A DNA stretch of 64,000 nucleotides. It comes from Epiperipatus broadwayi (lineage: Eukaryota; Onychophora; Udeonychophora; Euonychophora; Peripatidae). The stretch is taken from the NCBI GenBank assembly GCA_028023455.1, contig JAQFVV010012398.1, positions 6,408,682 through 6,472,681 on the forward strand, written 5' to 3'. The notes under the pieces are model-generated. The model was not told where the DNA came from. It worked only from the letters and a program-made list of their open reading frames with translations, and searched no databases. Positions 1 to 10,611 of this stretch are shown in pieces. The stretch's first letter is position 1; every line of letters starts with the position of its first letter. The translations under genes were made by a program, and so were the position numbers.

Positions 1-2375
1 ATCTCAAATATATGAACCAAATATTCTAATATGTATCTATATAGAATAGATAAATATTGTATACGGGATAAAAATTTTTTTTAAAGGCAGATAAAGTTAA
101 TTAGCAATAACCCTTGATAAGGAAGTAATTTAGCATTGCTTGTCAAGTTTTAATTCAAATTTCTTTAGCATCACAATATTTAGAGCTATACCGTAATCTT
201 AAACAAGTCATTTATATCATTAAAGACATATACATGTAATATTACCAATCCACTTTAATCACTTTCACAAATTTTTTCAAATATTTTAAAATTGGATTGT
301 TTATGATTTTAGATTTAAAATACAGAAAAGCATAAGTAGTATCATAAAGATACTTATAAATCTCTCATTAGAAATGAAGCCTACATTATATATATATTAA
401 TGGATAGGACTTCAACACCTATGTAAAGAGTCATTATTTATCATGAAACTTTTACATCTAGCTAAGAATAAGAAGATGATTGTTTACTGTTTATTGGTAG
501 CTATCTGTATATATATATAGATTGAAATATCCATTCTCATTGATATATATTACTCCACAATGTCTTTTGATTTCCAATCATCATGTCTTTGTCCATCCAT
601 CAATCTTCCCACAAATTTCTGTCTCCAATTTCATTGTTTATTCTCTCTTTCCAACTTTTTTTGAATATCTTCTTTCTGATGGTATCTAGTTTAATATTTA
701 TTTTTTAAATCTTTTCTGAGACACACACTGTTCATTTTGATATCATTCCAATTGTTTTGTTCTGATATCATTTACTATAATAAGTTTGATATTCATTATT
801 TCTCTATTCCTTTTATTACTTATGCACTTTTTTCTTGATCTTCTGGCAGATCTTCAAAAATTCATTTCAGAAGTCATCAGTTTTCATTTTTTTCTTTAAG
901 TATCAAATCTTGCTTCCATATGTAATTATACTTTTTACTATTTTATTATATATCCATTTATTGATTTTTAATATACTCTGGCTATTTAAAAATTAAAATT
1001 TAAACTGCTTTAAGAAATTTCAGCAATCTTCAAAAATATCTGTTTCACACAAATTTGAATATTACTTAATGGATAGTAAGTATTGCACTAATTATCAAGA
1101 CCAGAAATCATTATTCTTAACTAAATCTCCATTGAAAATAAAATTAAAGACAAAATATTTTTTTTAAAACCTGAGAAATCTGAGTATTGGATAACAACTA
1201 TTTATATATATTGTAACCTTCTGGATAGGCACCAGAAATATTAATTGTAATTATATAGCACTGTATCAGTAACAGCTAATTGCATCTTATTAAATAACCT
1301 GAAATTTAAATTTTTTTTAATGACCTAAAACTATGTTTAAAAGCACTTACAGATATAATATGAAAGTTTTGAGATATTTAATATTTTTCTTTAGTGAGTA
1401 ATCAATGATAGAAAGGGGAGTAGCTTGTCCCAGAAATTGTCAGTTTAGTTTAAGTTGATCCAAGTTTGTTTTATTTGTCTGCAGAACAGTACTGATATTT
1501 GTTTTGGTAATTTCCTGGTTTATTTACTTTTAATATTTCGATCCATAGTATAAATAATGCAATATGTTTGACTCATCAGCATAGAAGCTTCCATTTTGGT
1601 TAGACTGGTTTAGTACCTGTAGTAGAACATTTAGGGATGTGCATTTATGCTTGTTCCATCTTTCTACTTCATTTTCCATTTATGTACTTCATTAAACCAC
1701 AAAATATCATGTTTCATAGTAAAAACATTTAATTTCATAACCATAACTTGGATAACCAATTAAAACACAAATTAAATGAATTAATAGATCACTGGACCAG
1801 TGAATTGTCAAACAGACAAATACACTATCAGATATTAATCATTAGTTTTTATTTTGTTACTTTAGAAATACAGAATATTTTATTCTTGGTTCAATTTAAT
1901 TTTTTTTTTTTTTTTTAAAGACAAAATGATTTTTTCTTTCTTTCTTTTTCAAGAGAGAAAGATTCTTGAATATTTTGTAACTAATTAAGCCAGTGCAATG
2001 GGTAGAGTAATCTTTGTTGTTTCTAGAGTGAACTTTTAAGTGACCTTGGATTGGTGGAAGAGCAGAGGCTGGGGCATTAATCTGATATAAAAGAGGAATC
2101 CTTTTACAAAAAGTTCTCTTTGTTTTTCTAATTTCAACAATTCTCTCTTCATAAAAAGTTTTATTAGTACAATTTTGTTTCTACAAGTTAGTTCTTCCAT
2201 AGTTCAAGCTTAAAAATTAAAACTACTATTAATTTTTTGGATGAAAACAGCTCAAAAATTCTACTGAGGAAAATAAGAAAGTAATATGCAGACATAAAAC
2301 AATGATAGAAATAAGGTATATCTCCCTACTTCTAATTGACTAATTTAAATTCTAAAATCATCATTTGAGATGCGT
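1..2375. other. AT-rich non-coding stretch
   Basis: No open frame, RNA gene or repeat structure that I can support. There are short T-tracts (for example near 1900) and scattered AT-rich simple sequence. Confidence 0.6.
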
Positions 2376-2590
2376 ATGTGTGCTGATATTTATAAATTTG
2401 CTTTGCTTAACTTTAATTTCTAATATTAAAGAAATAATTGAAATGCGTGTTTATATGTCAAATCTACTTCACCTAAATTTTATCTCTAATGTTAAAAAAG
2501 TAATTAAAATGTGTGTCCACATTATAAGTTTGATTTACTTAGATTTAATCTCTAACACTAAAGAAATAACTGGAATGTGTGAATTTTATT
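2376..2590 (+). repeat. 66-bp minisatellite, about 3.2 units
   Basis: Units begin at about 2376, 2443, 2509 and 2575, each opening with ATGYGTG and ending in a segment like AAAGAAATAAYTGRA. The spacing is 67, 66 and 66 bp. Because 66 is a multiple of three, one frame stays open through the array and would give a repeated 22-residue peptide, but the apparent ORF begins at a TTG and has no recognisable domain. I call it a tandem repeat, not a gene. Confidence 0.75.
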
Positions 2591-4692
2591 GTTATGCTGG
2601 AAATTTTTTGCTGAACTTTTCCATAAAACACTTCAAAGACTCTTTGTTGATAATTTTTACTAGCTATAAAGAAATGAAGTTTAAATGGAAGGATGTATGT
2701 GGATAACCTATTATAACATGGTTTATTATTATTATTGACAAAAATATATATTTAACCATTTGTATCTGGAAATAAGAAACAAAATGCTTGACATATAATT
2801 AAGGAATTATTAACTTATCTCTAAATGTGCTGATAAATGAATGAGATGAAGAGTATGAAAGTAGGCGTGAATTTCTTTTATTTTACTGTTCTCCTTGTTT
2901 GCACTTGATTTTTTTTATTAAAGTATAATATCAATAAACTTACTGTGAATTTAAATGGATTTTATGAAATGGGTAGTTATTTACCTTGTGAATGACTTTT
3001 AAAAAATTGAGAATAAATGCTTAAACAAGTCTAATGAGTTAAATAATAAATTATTGCTCTACTTATGCTGTAATAAATATTTGTTTGCCACCATGAAGAA
3101 TTTTCATATATGATATTGCCAGCGGTTTCATTATCTGTCACTAAAAACTTTGAAATACTGTTAAATTAGACCCAATTAATATTATTTATCTCCCTGCAGG
3201 AACTAGTTATGTATTTTTCTGTATTTATGATTATACAAATGATCATAATCATTTAGTACCTGACCAAGATATGTCACCTACAGATTATAAATGAACTTTT
3301 CGTTGCAGCCAAGAAAAAGAAGCTTTAATGATTATTATTATTTTGTTATCATTCAATAGATAGATAGATTAAGTATCTGTCTTATGATTTTTTTTTTTTT
3401 ATAATTTGATTAAAATTTCTCTCTTCAAGAATGTCTCACAAAGGTATAATATGGAGAGATATTATACTGGATAATTAGTATTATTTTAATATAGTTTTTA
3501 TTATGCACTTGTATTTCTATGCACGTGTGACAATAGAAATATCTGTTTGCTATTTAAGAATTAACAGCTCATTTTTGAGAAGAGGTAGTCACATAAAATT
3601 TATTGTTTATTTTTGCATTTTTAAGAAGTATTGAGGTTTATTTCTTAATGATAATTTTACTCCAAATTTAAAAATTTATTGTTTATCCCAAACCTGACTT
3701 TTATTTCAATTTATGGGCTAATGCCAAATACACTAAAGAGTTATTTTGTCTTTGCTTATTTAGTAATAATTATTATATTTTCAAGTTAAAATATTATACT
3801 TGTCAGAAATGAAAGATTTATTCATTTTATTTCTTTTATAACTTAGTATTTAATATTGTTACACCATTTAATATCAAATGTGATTTGAAATTATTTATAT
3901 GTTATTATGCTTGTATACCAATCTGTTATTTAATCCAGTTATATAATGTTTGAATTGAAAGTAGAAATAATGTGATTTCCATTGGTTTTGGATGGTGAAA
4001 TGTGCCAAAAGAAGTGGAAAGATTAGGGATTTATTTAAGAATGAATTTATTATTTTTTGATGCTTAGATTGAAATGTATCTAGTGGCTATTCAGAAGAAA
4101 TTGTTTATGTTATATATTGTATTGTCAGGGATTGAGAAAGCTTTCCCTTAGTTTGTTGAAATATTTGTCAGAAGTGGATTATGTTTCCAGATTAAGTAGT
4201 TGTATTTTATGATAATTATAGTATATGAAGTCAAATAGTGCATTTCCCTTATTTTTTGGTGATGATATCATCATGTCCACACCAGTTTGTTTTAAGCCTC
4301 AGAATTAGGCTAGGGAATCACTGTGTTTTGGTTATTTAAAGGATTAGACTTAAGAAAGTCTTTCTATCCATCATGTATTTATGTGGAATGTATTCCCATC
4401 ATTTATTCATAGCCAAGTGTAAGATAGTTTGCTGATAAAAAAATAAAATAAAGATAGAATTGATTTTTTTCACAGAAGATCTGAAGTAGAATTAGTATTA
4501 AAGCTTGGTTGGCTATGGCATCATCTGTATTATTACATTTATCCCAATTTCATAGTAAACTGATGGGATTTAACTATATTAATTATTTTATAACAGGTAG
4601 CATAATTCAGATGCATGCATAAAATATTATTAATTCAGAAGGTATGGAGAAAATCCACCATTGATTTATGATTCTGTAATCATTGTTTCAAA
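2591..4692. other. AT-rich non-coding stretch
   Basis: I see no gene or structured repeat apart from a short GATA run near 3358. It ends at the target site of the first hammerhead array. Confidence 0.55.
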
Positions 4693-4705
4693 TCATATCA
4701 TATTA
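4693..4705 (+). repeat. left 13-bp target site duplication of array 1
   Basis: TCATATCATATTA is repeated exactly at 6146-6158, directly outside the fold-back array. A 13-bp exact match at both borders is what target-primed retrotransposition would leave. Confidence 0.8.
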
Positions 4706-4807
4706 AACAGAGCAAAACTCTCCATACAGTATTGCCACCTGTGCTAAACAGAGTAATCAATGGATGCCAGAAGGCTTGTGCATAAAATCCCTATCTAATG
4801 CATACTA

Positions 4808-4866
4808 ATCCAATATCCCCAGACTAGTTTCTGGCTTGTGGCCTTCGTCAGTGAGGAGCTTTGGAT
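4808..4866 (-). ncRNA. hammerhead ribozyme, copy A
   Basis: Read on the minus strand: stem I 5' side (ATCCA, AAGC bulge, TCCTCA), core CTGACGA (4845-4851), stem II GGC-CACAA-GCC flanked by an A.A mismatch, then GAAAC-TA-GTC. Predicted cleavage lies between 4822 and 4821. The 3' side (TGGGGA, TAT, TGGAT) pairs back to close stem I in two segments around an internal loop. All core residues are intact. Confidence 0.85.
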
Positions 4867-5264
4867 CTGAGAGCACTGCATCTAGATCTTAGGATCTAAT
4901 ACAACCCTCTAGCAACCACCTTTTATCTCTACTTAACTACTAAACTATGAGAATGAAATTGAAAACACAAAAAAATATTTTCAATCTAAGCTCAATAGCT
5001 TAAATAGTCATATGGGTCTAAACTCAGTTCAGCACCCATACATTTTGGTGTCTTTGGCTCTTTTACAACCATAGCCACCACTATCCTATTAGGCAGGATT
5101 GGTGGTAAACCATTAAGCATCACATGATCACATTTCCTATACTAGCACATTAATTGTTGATAAACAGAGCAAAACTCTCCATACAGTATTGCCACCTGTG
5201 CTAAACAGAGTAATCAATGGATGCCAGAAGGCTTGTGCATAAAATCCCTATCTAATGCCTACTC

Positions 5265-5323
5265 ATCCAATATCCCCAGACTAGTTTCTGGCTTGTGGCC
5301 TTCGTCAGTGAGGAGCTTTGGAT
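5265..5323 (-). ncRNA. hammerhead ribozyme, copy B
   Basis: Same layout as copy A in the partial + unit. The core CTGACGA is at 5302-5308 on the minus strand, with GAAAC-TA-GTC downstream and ATCCA/TGGAT closing stem I. The core is intact. Confidence 0.85.
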
Positions 5324-5485
5324 CTGAGAGCACTGCATCTAGGTCTTAGGATCTAATGCAACCCTCTAGCAAAAATATTTTTTGTGTTTTCAATTTCATT
5401 CTCATAGTTTAGTAGTTAAGTATAGATAAAAGGTGGTTGCTAGAGGGTTGCATTAGATCCTAAGATCTAGATGCAGTGCTCTCAG

Positions 5486-5544
5486 ATCCAAAGCTCCTCA
5501 CTGACAAAGGCCACAAGCCAGAAACTAGTCTGGGGATATTGGAT
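5486..5544 (+). ncRNA. hammerhead ribozyme, copy C, core mutated
   Basis: Stem I, stem II and GAAAC-TA-GTC (5521-5530) are present, but the core reads CTGACAA (5501-5507). The invariant G8 has become A, as expected from decay of a CpG. G8 is part of the hammerhead active site, so this copy should not cleave. Confidence 0.8.
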
Positions 5545-5941
5545 GAGTAGGCATTAGATAGGGATTTTATGCACAAGCCTTCTGACATCCATTGATTACT
5601 CTGTTTAGCACAGGTGGCAATACTGTATGGAGAGTTTTTCTCTGTTTATCAACAATTAATGTGCTAGTATAGGAAATGTGGTCATGTGATGCTTAATGGT
5701 TTAACACCAATCCTGCCTAATAGGATAGTGGTGGCTATGGTTGTAAAAGAGCCAAAGACACCAAAATGTATGGGTGATGAACTGAGTTCAGACCCATATG
5801 ACTATTTAAGCTATTGAGCTTAGATTGAAAATATTTTTTGTGTTTTCAATTTCATTCTCATAGTTTAGTAGTTAAGTAGAGATAAAAGGTCGTTGCTAGA
5901 GGGTTGCATTAGATCCTAAGATCTAGATGCAGTGCTCTCAG

Positions 5942-6000
5942 ATCCAAAGCTCCTCACTGACGAAGGCCACAAGCCAGAAACTAGTCTGAGGATATTGGAT
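5942..6000 (+). ncRNA. hammerhead ribozyme, copy D
   Basis: Core CTGACGA at 5957-5963, stem II GGC-CACAA-GCC, GAAAC-TA-GTC with cleavage predicted after 5986. The inner stem I, TCCTCA with TGAGGA, is a perfect 6-bp helix here, and ATCCA/TGGAT forms the outer part. Of the copies in array 1 this has the best stem I. Confidence 0.87.
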
Positions 6001-6145
6001 GAGTAGGCATTAGATAGGGATTTTATGCACTAGTCTTCTGGCATCCATTGATTACTCTGTTTAGCACAGGTGGCAATACTGTATGGAGAGTTTTGCTCTG
6101 TTTATCAACAATTAATGTGCTAGTATAGGAAATGTGATCATGTGA

Positions 6146-6158
6146 TCATATCATATTA
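6146..6158 (+). repeat. right 13-bp target site duplication of array 1
   Basis: Exact repeat of 4693-4705, directly after the 45-nt terminal piece ending GATCATGTGA. Confidence 0.8.
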
Positions 6159-6334
6159 ATTATTTTAGGTTTTATACCATTAACTCTCAGAATGTTTCAT
6201 CCTCATTTTGAATGAGCAAGCAAAAGAAAAGAAAGTATAGCCATTTAATAGAATTATTCATTTGGTTTGTGAAGGATAGCTTGGCCTCTTACTCATAGAT
6301 TTAACCCCCTCTCATTATTTTGATGTGAATTTTA

Positions 6335-6563
6335 AGTAAAATGCCAATAATTTTAGTTTCACATTTTATAATTTTAGTGCCAGTGTTTAATAGAATTTTC
6401 TTTTCCATAAGCATATCAGAATTGATTGATAGCTTCAGTATGTTGAAAACAAAATACAAAAATTAATTTTATGTTTAATTATTCTGGTATGATGTTTAAA
6501 TAAAGTTTTTTTTTTCATAAGCATATCAGAATTGACAGGTAATGCATGTGTATTTGAATTAAA
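6335..6563 (+). repeat. ~110-bp tandem repeat, left part
   Basis: Two diverged units (about 6335-6448 and 6449-6550) share the order AAAATRCCAA, then TTTTATGTTTA, then TTTTTCATAAGCATATCAGAA. The array continues at 7490-7740, so array 2 sits inside it. Confidence 0.65.
6551..6563 (+). repeat. left target site duplication of array 2
   Basis: TATTTGAATTAAA here and TATTTGAAGTAAA at 7490-7502 match at 12 of 13 positions and border array 2. The host is itself a tandem repeat, so some similarity could be ancestral. Confidence 0.6.
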
Positions 6564-6664
6564 CAAAGCAAAACTCTCCATACAGTATTGCCACCCTGTG
6601 CCAACCAGAGTAATCAATGACTGCCAGAAGGCTTGTGCATAAAATCCCTATCTAATGCCTACTC

Positions 6665-6722
6665 ATCCAATATCCCCAGACTAGTTTCTGGCTTGTGGCC
6701 ATTGTCAGTGAGGAGATTGGAT
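6665..6722 (-). ncRNA. hammerhead ribozyme, copy E, core mutated
   Basis: The minus-strand core is CTGACAA (6702-6708), with G8 changed to A, so it should be inactive. Stem II TGGC-CACAA-GCCA is a perfect 4-bp helix and GAAAC-TA-GTC is kept. A short deletion shortens the stem I bulge. Confidence 0.75.
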
Positions 6723-7283
6723 CTGAGAGTACTGCACCTAGATCTTAGGATCTAATGCAACCCTCAAGCACCCACCTTTTATCTCTACTTAACTACAAAA
6801 CTATGAGAATGAAATTGAAAACACAAAATATTTTCAATCTAAGCTCAATAGCTTATATAGTCATATGGGTCTGAACTCAGTTCAGCACCCATACATTTTG
6901 GTGTCATTGGCTCTTTAACAACCATAGCCACCACTATCCTATTAGGCAGGATTGGTGTTAAACCATTAAGCATCACATGATCTCTATCTTATACTAGCAC
7001 ATAATTGTTTATAAACAAAGCAAAACTCTCCATACAGTATTGCCATCCAGAGTAATCAATGAATAGGATAGTGATGGCTATGGTTGTTAAAGAGCCAAAG
7101 ACACCAATATGTATGGGTTCTGAACTGAGTTCAGACCCATATGACTATATAAGCTATTGAGCTTAGATTGAAAATATTTTTGTGTTTTCAATTTCATTCT
7201 CATAGTTTTGTAGTTAAGTAGAGATAAAAGGTGGGTGCTGGAGGATTGCATTAGATCCTAAGATCTAGGTGCAGTCCTCTCAG

Positions 7284-7342
7284 ATCCAAAGCTCCTCACT
7301 GATGATGGCCACAAGCCAGAAACTAGTCTTGGGATATTGGAT
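7284..7342 (+). ncRNA. hammerhead ribozyme, copy F, canonical core
   Basis: CTGATGA (7299-7305), stem II TGGC (7306-7309) and GCCA (7315-7318) around loop CACAA, GAAAC (7319-7323), TA, GTC with cleavage predicted after 7328. Stem II is fully paired. Inner stem I has one mismatch (TCCTCA against TTGGGA), and ATCCA/TGGAT forms the outer stem. Stem III is only 2 bp in the monomer, but ACTAGT is palindromic, so two molecules could share a 6-bp stem III. Short-stem-III hammerheads of this sort are known to work as dimers. Confidence 0.9.
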
Positions 7343-7489
7343 GAGTAGATATTAGATAAGGATTTTATGCACAAGCCTTCTGGCATTCATTGATTACTCT
7401 GGTTGGCACAGGGTGGCAATACTATATGGAGAGTTTTGCTTTGTTTATAAACAATTATGTGCTACTATAAGATAGTGATGATGTGATGT

Positions 7490-7740
7490 TATTTGAAGTA
7501 AATTACCAAGAAATTAATTTTATGCTTAGTTATCCTAGTGTAGTATTATAAAGTTTCTGTGTCATAAGCTTAATCAGAATTGACTGATAGCTTGAGTATA
7601 TTTTATAAGTAAAATACCAAGAAGTTTAGTTTCATGTTTATTTTAGAGGAGCATTATGATGTTTTTTTTCATAAGTTTATCAGAATGAACTTATAGCTGG
7701 CATATATTGAAATAAAATACCAGTAAGTTTATTTTGATGT
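7490..7740 (+). repeat. ~110-bp tandem repeat, right part
   Basis: Continuation of the array at 6335-6563: units at about 7497-7604 and 7605-7712, then a partial one. Shared blocks are GTAAAATACCAAGAA and TTTTTCATAAGYTTATCAGAA. Confidence 0.65.
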
Positions 7741-10607
7741 TATTTGTTCTTATGTAGCCCATTTAATCATTGATGTTGGATTTATTCCAAAACATGTATA
7801 TGTGTAAACTAGAAAATCAAGTATTTATTTAATTATCTTGTAATAAATGTTTTATTTATTTGAAAGCTTTGTTTAGAATTCTTCTTTGACATGCATTCAT
7901 GGTCTTTATTTCCACACATGCACACACACCTACATATCCAATATGATATGGTTGCATTATTCCATAATTTAATGATGAACATGTCCAGATCTGATGATGT
8001 TGCTTTTCCTGATCAAATTATTATATGAAATGTTTGATTATTTAATGATTCTCTGTAAGTTTTATTACTCAGTTATTATTTAGATGATGAATTGAAATCA
8101 AAATGCATCCTATTTCTTTCATTATCTAACTACCATTATTTTATTAGGATAATGCTTAATTTATGTCATTACTTTTATGATAGTAATTAGTAGTTGTTGG
8201 AAAGTATAGATTTAAAATTAAGCCATGCAATAAATTAAATTCCCTGAGCTATTCCCTTATTATTTAGATTAAACTTTAATTCAGTTACTTAGTTTAAATT
8301 ACTGTACAATTAATATTTAAGTAGTGCTATATTTTATTTTTGTATTTAATCTTACCTTACCATACAGTAGAGTTAATCAGTATTACATCTTTATTTTATT
8401 ATTTTAATTATATCACACGGGTAGAGGTTGTTCAATGCATGTGGGTGGTGGGAGGAGATGAGATTAAACTATAACTTGTAAATTTAAATGGTAGAACTTT
8501 ACCAATTTTAATCATTTATTTATTTTAGAACTTAATAGATGTTTCATTCCTATTAATCATAATGTTTCCTCCCATATCTAATATACATTTTACACCCTAT
8601 AGATCTCTGTAGCCCCCAACTGAGCTAAGCTAAGGTAAGACAGCATTTTAAGAGTCTCATTAATAATTTAAAGTTAGATCAGATTAGTAGTTTATTCTAT
8701 GATCAATAGAATTGGAGCCCCCCACCCCCAGTATTTGTTGATAAGAAAGGAAGGAGAGGTGTTGGGGGAGGGTTACAATATATAAAATCAAATTTATCTT
8801 TATTTTTTATATAGTTTTAATAGATAATGCATTAATCTTTAAGTATTCAAATGGTTGCTATGATGTAAAAGTAAGGAATGTATTATTGCTACATCAATTA
8901 ACAAATTAATCATATTTATTTAAGATAGACATGTGAATAATATAATAAAACTATTATTGTTTCTTTATTTTGTGTATTTCCACTTACTACATTCATAAGT
9001 TGTCAGTTATAAACATTACAAACAAATATTTAATGTTCTAAGTTGGTATGTTGTTATGTTTATGTTACATTTGTAATGGAATAATATATATATATAAAGT
9101 ATATATTTCCAATGCAATATTTGAAAATATAGTGTATTTAAAAGGATAAGATCCTGTACATGAGGGGTCAGAGTGACTTGAGGTCAACATGGGCATGACA
9201 ATAATATTAGCATCAGCATGGGATTTGGACATTCCATCATCAGATTTTCAATGGTATTGATGTCTGTGGAGTTGGAGGTTGGAATATATTGTAGCCTGTC
9301 CATTAAAGTATGAAAATTTGCTATCTTAATATAAACTGAGCACTGATTATATATATATGTGTAGGAGATGATAATCTGAAGCAACTGACGAGTCCTGGTT
9401 CAGCATGAAATTAGATATTGGTGATTATTTATCTTTTCTACATGAGTGTGGTCATGTGTATTAGGAATATGTGATAGTTTGGATAGTTGAAAGGTGCTTG
9501 AAAGTCTGTGTTCAAATCCCCTATATTTATAATTAAGGTACAGGTATATGAAGAATGCATGTACTTCAAATCTTATTATTAGAGCTATGTATAATTTTAC
9601 ATGATAATAGACTAATTATTTTATTATGTCTAGAAGTTTAGTAATTAATTAAGGGATCAACATAATTATTTTATATATAATAGTTATTTCTCATAAAAAT
9701 CCATATTCGAACTAGTCTAATAGTTTATAAAATATAAGTATTTTAATTATTCAAGGTAAACAAAAACTATTATAATTGGATATTATTGTATTATTTTAAA
9801 CTATTATTTATTGGGTGTGTGTTACAATAACTTATTATTTAGTTAGAAAGATGATACTTTGATGATGTTATAAAACTGGTAATTATACAGCATTGAAATT
9901 AATATTTTAATCATATTAATTAGAACAACTTAGTTTGTTTAAATTTGAAGCTTATCGATGTAATTTATATTTCATTTAGATATTAAGCTTTTAATATTGA
10001 TATCTATTTAAAATGGAAATACTCATAATTCTAGACATATAAGGTAATTATAATTTATAGTTTGATGTTTAGGTTTTATTGATTTGAAGGATAACTAATC
10101 TTGAATTGTTAATTGTATTTGTAGGGGTATTAAATAAGAATCTTTTATTTACTTTATGTTGTTACAATTTCTAATTTGTAGGATTATTTAAAGTATTAGT
10201 TTTCATTTTATATCATTATAAGTTGGCAAAAGTTGTGAGGGGTATTTGATAAATCGAAATTGTATATTTTATTTCTGTTGTAATTTTAGTATGGTAAACA
10301 TTTTATCCCATTATAATTTGGTGCTTCAATTCGAGGGGTGATCTGAAATATTGACTTCTCACATTTTTAGTTCTTTACAATTTAACTCTAAATCCATGGG
10401 CAATTTAAAGAGAAAATTTTATATATATTATTAATTATAAGATTAATGCACTTAAATTTGTAGGATAACCAACACCTGTTATCACCATTCTCATTTGTAT
10501 TACCATTTATTTAAAGAGAACTATATGTGTTGTGATAGTTATAGGCTGATGTACATAAGATTGTAGACCATAAAAAAGATTTTGTCATTAATACTTTATG
10601 TATTTTT
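7741..10607. other. non-coding stretch before the LTR element
   Basis: AT-rich with a few less AT-rich patches (8400-8460, 8580-8780, 9150-9420). The patch at 9480-9530 contains a box-B-like GTTCAAATCCC, perhaps a SINE relic. I recognise no gene. The last four bases before the LTR (10608-10611, ATAT) are the target duplication. Confidence 0.5.
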
Positions 10608-10611
10608 ATAT
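10608..10611 (+). repeat. left 4-bp target site duplication (ATAT)
   Basis: ATAT directly precedes the left LTR and recurs at 20805-20808 directly after the right LTR. In AT-rich DNA a 4-bp match is weak on its own, but it falls exactly at TG/CA ends. Confidence 0.7.

Larger units (their letters stand above)
4706..6145 (+). mobile_element. hammerhead-bearing retrozyme-like element, array 1
   Basis: The array is built from a ~456-bp unit that starts at CAGAGCAAAACTCTCC. The order is a full unit on + (4708-5164), a partial + unit (5165-5370), a partial inverted unit (5371-5644), a full inverted unit (5645-6100) and a 45-nt start of another inverted unit (6101-6145). The two halves would form a hairpin with arms of roughly 660 bp. 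Every full or partial unit carries a hammerhead motif, whose sense is + in the right half. Exact 13-bp direct repeats flank it. In metazoan retrozymes and Penelope-like elements, tandem units of a few hundred bp with hammerheads are known. The inverted left half fits 5' inversion during target-primed reverse transcription. No protein is encoded, so it must depend on another element. Assignment to the retrozyme/Penelope group is inference. Confidence 0.75.
6564..7489 (+). mobile_element. hammerhead-bearing retrozyme-like element, array 2
   Basis: The same unit family as array 1, slightly diverged: a full + unit (6564-7015), a ~47-nt start of a second + unit with an internal deletion (7016-7062), an inverted partial unit (7063-7443), then a 46-nt start of another inverted unit (7444-7489). 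Its left border (CAAAGCAAAACTC) and right border (GATGATGTGATGT) fall at nearly the same unit positions as those of array 1. This argues that these are true element ends. The orientation matches array 1. Confidence 0.75.

Noticed and set aside
7981-8020. CTGATGA near 7992 as a further hammerhead
   Set aside because: No GAAA and no pairing stems follow; similar isolated CTGATGA strings at 885 and 57570 (minus strand) fail the same test.
9480-9530. tRNA gene suggested by GTTCAAATCCCC
   Set aside because: No acceptor stem or convincing box A; at best a SINE fragment.
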